Below, piece after piece: positions 55,460-62,068 of a DNA stretch of 64,000 nucleotides. The DNA comes from Streptomyces sp. YPW6. Its GTDB lineage: Bacteria; Actinomycetota; Actinomycetes; Streptomycetales; Streptomycetaceae. The stretch lies in contig NZ_CP076457.1 of the NCBI RefSeq assembly GCF_018866325.1, forward strand, positions 4,685,001 to 4,749,000. The letters run 5' to 3'. The first letter of the stretch is position 1, and each line of letters opens with the position of its first letter. The notes under the pieces were generated by a model. That model was not told the origin of the DNA, did not search any database, and was given only the letters and a program-made list of their open reading frames with translations. The position numbers and the translations under genes were made by a program.

Positions 55460-55470
55460 CCCCCCCCCCC
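55460..55470. repeat. Homopolymer of 11 C between the ABC ATPase and permease genes
   Basis: Eleven consecutive C residues, followed by short CAGCGATC direct repeats (about 55481-55510), lie between the ATPase stop and the permease start. This is non-coding sequence in the operon; slippage here would not alter a protein. Confidence 0.9.
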
Positions 55471-55524
55471 GACGCACGTACAGCGATCCAGCGATCCAGC
55501 GTTCCAGCGATACGGAGACACCCC

Positions 55525-56280
55525 ATGAGCGCCTACACCGCGCTGAGCCAGGCCGGGTACCGGGCCTACACCCGCGACCGCACCACCCTCTTCTTCACCT
55601 TCGCCTTCCCGCTGATCTTCCTGGTCGTCTTCGGGCTGATCTTCCACGGCCAGACGGTCGAGGAGAGCGGCAAGCCCTACATCAACTACATCGCGCCCGG
55701 CGTGCTGTCCTGGGGCGTCGCCAACGCCGCCGTCTTCGGCGTCGGGTTCGTGCTCATGCAGTGGCGGCGCGACGACATCCTCCGGCTGATCCGGATGACG
55801 CCCACCCCGGTGTCCGCCGTCCTCGCCTCCCGCTACGTCCTGGCCCTGGCCATCGGGGCCGTCCAGGCGGCCCTCTTCGTCGCCGTGGCCCTGCTGCCCT
55901 CCTTCGGGCTGCGGCTGGACGGCCGCTGGCCGCTCGCCCTGCCCGTGCTGGTGCTCGGCATCACCGCGTTCCTCGCGCTCGGCGTCATCGTCGGCAGCTA
56001 TGCCAAGACCCCCGAGGCGGTCGCCGCCGTCGCCAACTGCCTGATGATTCCCATGGCGTTCCTGTCCGGCTCGTTCTTCCCGCTGGACGCCATGCCCGGC
56101 TGGATGCAGTCCCTCTCCCGGATCCTGCCCCTGCGCTACCTCAACGACGGGATCTCCGGCGCGCTGACCGGCGACGGCTCCCTGACGGACATCGGCGTCG
56201 CCTGCGCCGTCCTCGCCGGATTCGCCCTCGTCCTCGGCGCGGTGGCGCTGAAGACCTTCCGCTGGAGCGACAAGTCATGA
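55525..56280 (+). CDS. ABC-2 type permease of the peptide exporter
   Basis: 251 residues with six TM segments, starting MSAYTALSQAGYRAYTRDRTTLFF. The ABC-2 motif is seen in FLALGVIVGSYAKTPEAVAAVANCLMIPMAFLSGSFFPLDAMPGWM. It forms the membrane channel for the ATPase encoded upstream. Its stop overlaps the start of the second YcaO gene (ATGA), so exporter and modification enzyme are co-translated. Confidence 0.94.
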   Translation: MSAYTALSQAGYRAYTRDRTTLFFTFAFPLIFLVVFGLIFHGQTVEESGKPYINYIAPGVLSWGVANAAVFGVGFVLMQWRRDDILRLIRMTPTPVSAVLASRYVLALAIGAVQAALFVAVALLPSFGLRLDGRWPLALPVLVLGITAFLALGVIVGSYAKTPEAVAAVANCLMIPMAFLSGSFFPLDAMPGWMQSLSRILPLRYLNDGISGALTGDGSLTDIGVACAVLAGFALVLGAVALKTFRWSDKS

Positions 56281-58259
56281 CGACGGCCACCGCCCCGACC
56301 CCGCTGGACGCGGCACGCGCCCGGCTCCAGTCCGCGCTGTCGGCGCGCCACGCGGAGACGCCCGGCGGGGGAGGCCCGCCCGCGCCGTACGTGGTGCCGC
56401 TCGGGGCCGCCGACGTCCTCGGCTTCGGCCTCCCGGACCCGTACGCCGCCACCCGGCCCGCCGCCACCGTGCAGCTGACCTCCCGGGCCGTCCTCATCGG
56501 CCCCTGGGGCGGCGCACCCGACGCCGCCGTCTGCGGCCAGTGCCTGGCGATGCGCTGGCAGCGGCTGCGGAGCCGGTCGGAGCGGGAGGCCCTGGAAGTG
56601 GGGTACGAGCCGCGGGGAGCCGTGGCCTGGCCGGTGCTCACGGACCACGCGGTGGACGCTGTGTGGGCGACGTACCGCGCGGTCCTCACGGACCTTCCCG
56701 GCGCCCCGGGGCGGTCCGGCCCCGAGGCCTCCGCCGCTGCCACCGCGACCCCCGCCGACCGGGCGCTTCCCCGGGTCACCCGGGTCGACCTCGTCACCCT
56801 CGCCACGGCGACCTTCCCGCTGCTGCCCGAACCCCTGTGCCCCGCCTGCGTCCACGAGGTCCCGGACACGGCGGAGGCTGCCCGTATGACCCTGGCCCCC
56901 GCGCCCAAACCGGACCCCGGCACCTACCGCCTGCGCACTCTGGACTCCTATCCGCTGCCGACCGCCGCCCTCGCCAACCCGGTGTGCGGCGCGCTGGGCT
57001 CCGACATCTGGATCAACCCCACGTCCACCACCACCGCCCCGGTCGCCGGCACCCACTTCGTCCGCGGCTACGCCGGTCTCAACGACGTCACCTGGAGCGG
57101 CCAGGCCAACCGGTACGCCACCAGCCGCACCCTCGCCCACCTGGAGGGCCTGGAGCGGTACGCGGGCACCCACCGCCGACGCGGCACGACCCCGGTCCTC
57201 GACAGCTACCGCAACCTCGCCGGCCAGGCCCTGAACCCCGCCGACTGCGGCTTCTACACTCCTCGGACGTACGCCACCGACCCCCTGGTCAGCCCCTTCG
57301 CCCCGGACCGGCCGATCCCGTGGGTCTGGGGCCACTCCCTGCGCGACGACGCCCCGATCCTCGTCCCGGCCCGGCTCGCCCACTACAGCGCGGGCGTCGA
57401 CGCGGACAACTTCGTCTTCGAATGCTCCAACGGCTGTGCCACCGGGGGCAGCCTGGAGGAGGCGATCCTCTTCGGACTCCTCGAACTCGTCGAGCGGGAC
57501 GCCTTCCTCCTCGCCTGGTACGGCCGGGCACGCCTCACCGAGATCGACCTCACCGGCGCGACAGCCCCCGCCGTCCGACCGATGCTCGACCGGGCGGCCC
57601 TGCACGGCTACGACGTACACGCCTTCGACACCCGGATGGACCTCGCGGTCCCCGTCGTCACCGCCCTCGCGGTACGCCGGGACGGCGGCCCCGGCACCCT
57701 GTCCTTCAGCGCGGCGGCCGGCTTCGACCCGGCGGACACGGTCGAGGCCGCCCTGTCCGAAGTGCTCACCTACATCCCGCACCTGCCCTACCAGGTGGCC
57801 GAACGCCGGGCCGAACTGGAGGAGATGGAGAAGGACTTCACCAAGGTCCGGCACCTCAAGGACCACGCCCAGCTCTACGGACTGCCGTCGATGGCCCGGC
57901 ACGCCGCCGAGTACCTGGAGCCGGCCGCCGTGCTCCCGGCGGCGGAGGTGTTCGCCGACTGGGAGCCGCTGCGCCCCCGCACCGGCGATCTGCTGGACGA
58001 CCTGCGGTTGCTGCGGGACGAGTTGACGGGGACGGGGTACGACGTCATCGCCGTCGACCAGACGACGCCGGAGCAGCACCGGATGGGCCTGCACACCGTC
58101 TCCACCGTCGTCCCCGGGCTGCTGCCGCTGGACTTCGGCTGGAGCAGGCAGCGGGCTCTGCACCTGCCCCGGCTGCGGACCGCGCCGCGGGCGGCGGGCC
58201 GGCGGACCGACGACCTGCCGGAGGCGGAGATCCGGGCCGTCCCGCACCCGTTCCCGTGA
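56277..58259 (+). CDS. YcaO-domain azoline cyclodehydratase (copy 2)
   Basis: 660 residues, a clear paralogue of the first YcaO. CGQC (about 85) and CPAC (about 187) occupy the zinc positions. HLEGLERYAG (about 290) and ELVERDAFLLAWYGR (about 403) are the ATP-binding acids, and it too ends in PHPFP. Both copies thus look catalytically competent. It may cyclise a different residue type (for example Ser/Thr against Cys) or a different part of the core. It is the last gene of the main operon and convergent with the precursor gene. Confidence 0.93.
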   Translation: MTTATAPTPLDAARARLQSALSARHAETPGGGGPPAPYVVPLGAADVLGFGLPDPYAATRPAATVQLTSRAVLIGPWGGAPDAAVCGQCLAMRWQRLRSRSEREALEVGYEPRGAVAWPVLTDHAVDAVWATYRAVLTDLPGAPGRSGPEASAAATATPADRALPRVTRVDLVTLATATFPLLPEPLCPACVHEVPDTAEAARMTLAPAPKPDPGTYRLRTLDSYPLPTAALANPVCGALGSDIWINPTSTTTAPVAGTHFVRGYAGLNDVTWSGQANRYATSRTLAHLEGLERYAGTHRRRGTTPVLDSYRNLAGQALNPADCGFYTPRTYATDPLVSPFAPDRPIPWVWGHSLRDDAPILVPARLAHYSAGVDADNFVFECSNGCATGGSLEEAILFGLLELVERDAFLLAWYGRARLTEIDLTGATAPAVRPMLDRAALHGYDVHAFDTRMDLAVPVVTALAVRRDGGPGTLSFSAAAGFDPADTVEAALSEVLTYIPHLPYQVAERRAELEEMEKDFTKVRHLKDHAQLYGLPSMARHAAEYLEPAAVLPAAEVFADWEPLRPRTGDLLDDLRLLRDELTGTGYDVIAVDQTTPEQHRMGLHTVSTVVPGLLPLDFGWSRQRALHLPRLRTAPRAAGRRTDDLPEAEIRAVPHPFP

Positions 58260-58283
58260 GCGGCCCGCGCACCACGTGCGACA

Positions 58284-58308
58284 GCCCCCTCCGACCGACG
58301 GAGGGGGC
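58284..58308. terminator. Bidirectional terminator between YcaO and precursor genes
   Basis: GCCCCCTCCG (58284-58293) pairs with CGGAGGGGGC (58299-58308) across a five-base loop. An outer arm, CGGCCCGC (58261-58268) with GCGGGCCG (58319-58326), extends it. It sits between the two convergent stop codons. Confidence 0.75.
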
Positions 58309-58336
58309 CGGCGCACGAGCGGGCCGAGCAGTGGTC

Positions 58337-58513
58337 TCAGGCGCTGCAGGAGGTGGTGCTGGTGGTGCTGGAGCAGGTCGACGTCGAGGAGCACGACGTG
58401 GAACCGGCGAGGACGACCTCGGAGGCGTCGGAGTAGTCCGAGATCTCGAAGGTCTCCGACTCCAGCTCCAGGATCTCGTCGGCGAGGGTGGCGAGTTCGG
58501 TCTTGGGCGTCAT
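58337..58513 (-). CDS. LAP/azole RiPP precursor peptide, core of almost only Ser/Thr/Cys
   Basis: 58 residues, starting MTPKTELATLADEILELE. The leader is acidic with an amphipathic helix (residues about 5-24) and ends DASEVVLAG. The last 21 residues, from S38, contain 10 Ser, 7 Thr, 3 Cys and one terminal Ala, including the stretch TSCSSTSTCSS and ending TTSCSA. Such a core suits the YcaO, SagB and LanB-type enzymes encoded alongside. AGGGAG lies eight bases before the ATG. It is on the opposite strand to the enzymes and has its own promoter region with heptamer repeats. The leader/core border is my estimate. Confidence 0.9.
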   Translation of the reverse strand: MTPKTELATLADEILELESETFEISDYSDASEVVLAGSTSCSSTSTCSSTTSTTSCSA

Positions 58514-58594
58514 GGCGGTCTCCCTGGTCCCGTGGGGGCCCGGCCGGCCGTTCCGGTCCGGTGCCCGGGTGCAGGACCCATTGCAGGGGCGGCC

Positions 58595-58670
58595 GCTGTC
58601 AGATCGGCCGCGGTTTCGCTGTCACATCGCTGACATCCGGTGGCAGGGCGACGGCGTGGCACGTGACAGC
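58595..58670. promoter_or_regulatory. Heptamer repeats in precursor/amidohydrolase divergent promoter (putative SARP sites)
   Basis: GCTGTCA at 58595-58601 and 58618-58624, GCTGACA at 58629-58635, and an inverted TGACAGC at 58664-58670. The middle two are 11 bp apart, the spacing of SARP heptamer pairs; TGTCA/TGACA also form a small inverted repeat. The same heptamer bounds the inverted repeat upstream of the first cluster gene. Confidence 0.6.
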
Positions 58671-58697
58671 CGTACGGAACAGGCTCGTTGAGCAGAG

Positions 58698-60218
58698 ATG
58701 AGGTGCGCGGTGGTCACAGCGGCGAGAGCGGCGGAGAACGCGGACGACGGCAGGCACGGGGACGGGCGCGCGGGGAGCGGAACGGCGTCGGGCGACGCGC
58801 ACACGGCGGGTGGGACGGAGGCGGCGGGGACCCCGGGCAGCGCGGCCCCCGCGTCCGGGCCCCTGCCGCGCCCCCTGCTCCGCTCCGCCGTCGAGCTCTA
58901 CCTCGACCTGCACGCCCACCCCGAACTCTCCGGCCACGAGCACCGCACCGCCGACCGCCTCGCCGCCCGGCTCGCGGACCACGGCTGTACGGTCACCCGT
59001 TCCGTGGGCGGCGGCCACGGACTCGTCGGGGTCCTGCGCAACGGCCCCGGACCCACCGTGCTGCTGCGCACCGAGTTGGACGCGCTGCCCGTCACCGAGG
59101 CCACCGGACTCCCGTACGCCAGCACCGTGCCCGGCGCCATGCACGCCTGCGGCCACGACCTGCACATCGCGGCGGTCACCGGCGCGGTCGCCCTCCTCGC
59201 CGCCTCCCGGGACGCCTGGCGGGGCACGGTCCTCGTCGTCGGCCAGCCCGAGGAGGAGACGCTGAGCGGGGCCCGGTCCCTGCTGGAGGACGGCAGGCTG
59301 TACGAGCGGTTCGGCGTCCCCGACGCGGTCCTGGCCCAGCACGCCGCCCCGCTCCCCGCCGGGACCCTCGCCCACGCCCCGGCCGGCGGGCCGCCCCTGA
59401 TGGCGGGCAGCATCGCCGTCGAGGCGGTCCTGCACGGGCGGGGAGGCCACGCGGCCACCCCGCACCTCAACCTCGACCCGGTCCTGATGGCCGCCGCCAC
59501 CGTGCTGCGGCTGCGCACCGTGGTCGCCGAGGAGACCGCGCCCGCCGAGCAGGCCGTGCTCACCGTCGGCTCGGTGCGGGCGGGCGATCGCGGCAACATC
59601 ACCCCGGACCACGCCGAACTCTCGCTCACCATCCGGGCGTTCACGGAACCGGCGCTCGACCGGTTGGTGGCCGCCGCCGAACGGGCCGTCCGGGCCGAGG
59701 CCGACGCGTCCGGAGCCCCGCGCGTCCCCGGGTTCACCGTCACCGCCCGCTCGCCCGCCCTGCGCCCCGACCCGGCGCTCACGGCCCGGGTACGCCGGGC
59801 CCACGAGGCGCTCCTCGGCCCCGGCCGGGTGCTGGACCTCGCCGGGTCGGCGGCCACCGAGGACTTCCCGCACTTCGCGGCGGGCGGCGTCCCGGCCGCG
59901 TACTGGATGCTCGGGACCACCGGGGCCGGCCCCTGGCGGGCGGCCCGCGCCGGGGGCGACCCCGTACCGCCCAACCACGCACCCGGCTTCGCCCCCGACG
60001 TCAGGGCCGCCCTGCCCGTCGGCATCACGGCCCTGGCGGCGGCGGCCCGGCAGGTGCTGGCCCCGGGGCCCGCCGGCGACCGGAGACCGGGCCGCGGTCC
60101 GGGCCCGGAGACGGATCGGGGGACGGGTCGTGTGCCGGGCCAGGAGGCGGACTGCGGGACGGGCCGTGCGCCGGGCCAGGGCACGGACCCGGGGCCCGGC
60201 CGAAGGACGGCGCCATGA
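58698..60218 (+). CDS. M20-family amidohydrolase/peptidase
   Basis: 506 residues. Metal and catalytic motifs of the M20D type: LHAHPELSGHE, LLRTELDALPV (metal Asp), HACGHDLHIAA (His), GQPEEE (Glu), GRGGHAATPHLNLDP in the dimerisation domain and TEDFPHFA (late ligand region). The first 50 residues are low-complexity Gly/Ala and the last 40 a Gly/Pro/Asp/Arg repeat. Start uncertain: ATG 58698 or GTG 58710. In the cluster it might trim or inactivate the peptide or process a precursor amino acid; the substrate is unknown. Coupled by ATGA to the next gene. Confidence 0.85.
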   Translation: MRCAVVTAARAAENADDGRHGDGRAGSGTASGDAHTAGGTEAAGTPGSAAPASGPLPRPLLRSAVELYLDLHAHPELSGHEHRTADRLAARLADHGCTVTRSVGGGHGLVGVLRNGPGPTVLLRTELDALPVTEATGLPYASTVPGAMHACGHDLHIAAVTGAVALLAASRDAWRGTVLVVGQPEEETLSGARSLLEDGRLYERFGVPDAVLAQHAAPLPAGTLAHAPAGGPPLMAGSIAVEAVLHGRGGHAATPHLNLDPVLMAAATVLRLRTVVAEETAPAEQAVLTVGSVRAGDRGNITPDHAELSLTIRAFTEPALDRLVAAAERAVRAEADASGAPRVPGFTVTARSPALRPDPALTARVRRAHEALLGPGRVLDLAGSAATEDFPHFAAGGVPAAYWMLGTTGAGPWRAARAGGDPVPPNHAPGFAPDVRAALPVGITALAAAARQVLAPGPAGDRRPGRGPGPETDRGTGRVPGQEADCGTGRAPGQGTDPGPGRRTAP

Positions 60219-60493
60219 CGGCCCGCCGGACCGCCCGGACCGCCCCGGCCGGGGTCGCCCGCATCGTCGTCGTACGCCGCGACCGCGCGGCCCCCACCGG
60301 GTGGACCACCGTCGTGCGGCTGCTGGGACTGCTCCCGGGGCACTGGGCCTGCCACCCCGAGGTGGGGCAGGACCGGGTGGTGCTGCGGTTCGAGCTGACC
60401 GGGGCGGCGGACGCGTCGGCGGTGCGGCGGGCGGTGTCCCGCGTCCTGGCCGACACGGCCCTGTGCGGCTGGGCGGAGGAGCCGGGGGCGTAG
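60215..60493 (+). CDS. Small protein of unknown function coupled to the M20 gene
   Basis: 92 residues with no recognised domain. After a basic N terminus come GVARIVVVRRDR and a mixed alpha/beta pattern ending AVRRAVSRVLADTALCGWAEE. Two Cys and two Trp are present, but no membrane or signal segment. The four-base overlap with the amidohydrolase stop supports that it is real and made in proportion to it. Its size and context would fit an accessory or adaptor protein of the cluster; I cannot say more. Confidence 0.65.
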   Translation: MTARRTARTAPAGVARIVVVRRDRAAPTGWTTVVRLLGLLPGHWACHPEVGQDRVVLRFELTGAADASAVRRAVSRVLADTALCGWAEEPGA

Positions 60494-60498
60494 GGGGC

Positions 60499-60620
60499 CG
60501 TCCGCCGGTCAGATGCCGGCCCACGGGTCCCGGGAGCCGTCCGCCGGTCAGGTGCCGGCCCACGGGTCCCGGGAGCCGTCCGCCGGTCAGGTGCCGGGCC
60601 GCGGTCCCGGGACCGCCCGC
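60499..60620. repeat. 39-bp tandem repeat between convergent genes
   Basis: A unit of about 39 bases beginning CCGTCCGCCGGTCAG and containing ACGGGTCCCGGGAG occurs in two near-identical copies, a diverged third and a partial fourth that includes the stop codon of the LuxR-type gene. It may double as a terminator, since each copy holds the self-complementary GGGTCCCGGGA. Confidence 0.8.
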
Positions 60621-60623
60621 CGG

Positions 60624-61616
60624 TCAGATCCAGCCGCGTTCGCGGGCCAGCAGCGCGGCCTGCGCCCGGCTCGCCGCGCCGAGCGTCTGCAGCAGGTCGG
60701 CGACATGGCGCCGGTAGGTCCGCACCGACACCCCCAGCTCCCGCGCGCCCGCCTCGTCCTTGCCCACCGTGCACATCGACACGAGCACGCGGCGCTCGAT
60801 GCCGGAAGGGCGGGGGGCGGCCGCGTCCTCACCGCTCTCCGCGTCGCCGACGGCCCGCGACAGGTCGTCGGCCTGGTCCCAGATCCGTTCGAACAGGGAG
60901 ATGATGTTGGAGACCAGCCCGCTGCGGTGGGCCAGGAGCGCGCCCCGCGCGGTGTCGCGCGGGTCCAGCGGGACGAGCGCCGCCCGGCGGTCGTAGACGA
61001 GCAGCCGCTCCGTGGTGTCCGGCGTCACCCGGATCGCCGCCCCGTGCTCGGCCAGCTCCCGCAGATAGGCGGCGGTCGGCGGATCCTTCAGCGCCGTGCT
61101 GGAGACGACGTTGCGGATCCGCACCCCGCGCCGCAGGCAGCGCAGGTCCAGCGGGCGGGAGCGGGCGATGTTCTCCGCAGACAGCCGGGCGTACGGTTCC
61201 ACGGACAGGATCTCGTCCCGGGCGAAGAACGCGAGATCGTCGATCCGGTTGCGGATCTGGGCGAGCCCCTCCAACTGCTCGATGCCCTGCGGGTGGGGTG
61301 TGCGGGCCCCCTGCTCCGCGCGTAGACCGTCAATGACGTGCCGCGACCGGGTGACGCGCTGCAGCTCCCGGTGGAGCGCGGCCAGCCGTACGTCCACCAG
61401 CCGGGCCAGTGCCACCTCGGGGTCCGCCGGGAAGATCCGCCGCTCCGCGTCCTCGGTGTGCAGCAGCCCCATCTCCTGGAGCCGGGTGATCCGGGCCCGG
61501 GTCTCGCCGGGCCGGGAGTGCAGCAGGAGGTGGAGGTCGTCGGTGCGGGTTCCGGGGTTGCGGAGGAAGTGCCGGTAGATCTCCTCCTCGGCCTCCGGGA
61601 CCCCGAAGACAGACAT
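60624..61616 (-). CDS. LuxR-HTH / TrmB-like transcriptional regulator
   Basis: 330 residues from MSVFGVPEAEEE. The N-terminal part reads as a TrmB-like winged helix (EIYRHFLRNPGTRTDDLHLLL through RITRLQEMGLL). The middle is a ligand-type domain with RGVRIRNVVSSTALKD, and the C terminus a LuxR-type HTH (LVSMCTVGKDEAGARELGVSVRTYRRHVADLLQTLGAASRAQAALLA). This architecture is common at the edge of Streptomyces RiPP clusters. No receiver domain is present, so it is not phosphorylation-controlled in the usual way. It may regulate the amidohydrolase and precursor genes. Confidence 0.88.
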   Translation of the reverse strand: MSVFGVPEAEEEIYRHFLRNPGTRTDDLHLLLHSRPGETRARITRLQEMGLLHTEDAERRIFPADPEVALARLVDVRLAALHRELQRVTRSRHVIDGLRAEQGARTPHPQGIEQLEGLAQIRNRIDDLAFFARDEILSVEPYARLSAENIARSRPLDLRCLRRGVRIRNVVSSTALKDPPTAAYLRELAEHGAAIRVTPDTTERLLVYDRRAALVPLDPRDTARGALLAHRSGLVSNIISLFERIWDQADDLSRAVGDAESGEDAAAPRPSGIERRVLVSMCTVGKDEAGARELGVSVRTYRRHVADLLQTLGAASRAQAALLARERGWI

Positions 61617-62068
61617 CTCGTTCTCGCCCACGTACGCCCCCGATGTCTGAATTCCGTGGGGCCGCGCACCGAGGGGATCGCCCCGTGCCGCCCGCCCCGG
61701 CCGCTGCCCGTTCCGCCCGTGCCCGGTACTGCCTGTGTGACGCTCTCGGAACACCTTGCCGTGAAGGGTCGGGCACAGACTAGACGCTGCGCTCACTCCT
61801 GTGAGGGGCCCCGGCACAACTGTGTGCGATACGGAGATGAACGGTGCGCGACCGTCGACGAGCGGCGGAGGGTCGTCGATGAGCGGCGGGCCCGGCAGCG
61901 CGGGCGGCCGGGGCGTCCTGGCCGGTTGCGGGCGCGGCTGTCACCCCCGGGTCGTAACCTGGAGACCCCCGGTGCGTCCCACGTGTCGGGCCCTTCGCGT
62001 TGTCCGGGCAGCAGCCGGCTGCCGGCAGCGTCCGAACCACCGCTGATCTGACCCCGGACGGAAACTTC
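61617..62068. other. Intergenic region between the LuxR-type gene and mfd
   Basis: About 450 bases holding the divergent promoters. A Gly/Ser/Arg-rich open frame at 61801-62046 (+) lacks a good ribosome site and looks spurious. I see no other structure. Confidence 0.55.

Noticed and set aside
40560..58513. Thiopeptide cluster
   Set aside because: The split LanB plus YcaO set is thiopeptide-like, but only one SpaB_C protein (elimination type) is present and there is no second one for pyridine formation.
61801..62046. Possible 81-codon gene upstream of mfd
   Set aside because: No ribosome site, Gly/Ser/Arg-rich with no conserved pattern, and located in the divergent promoter region.
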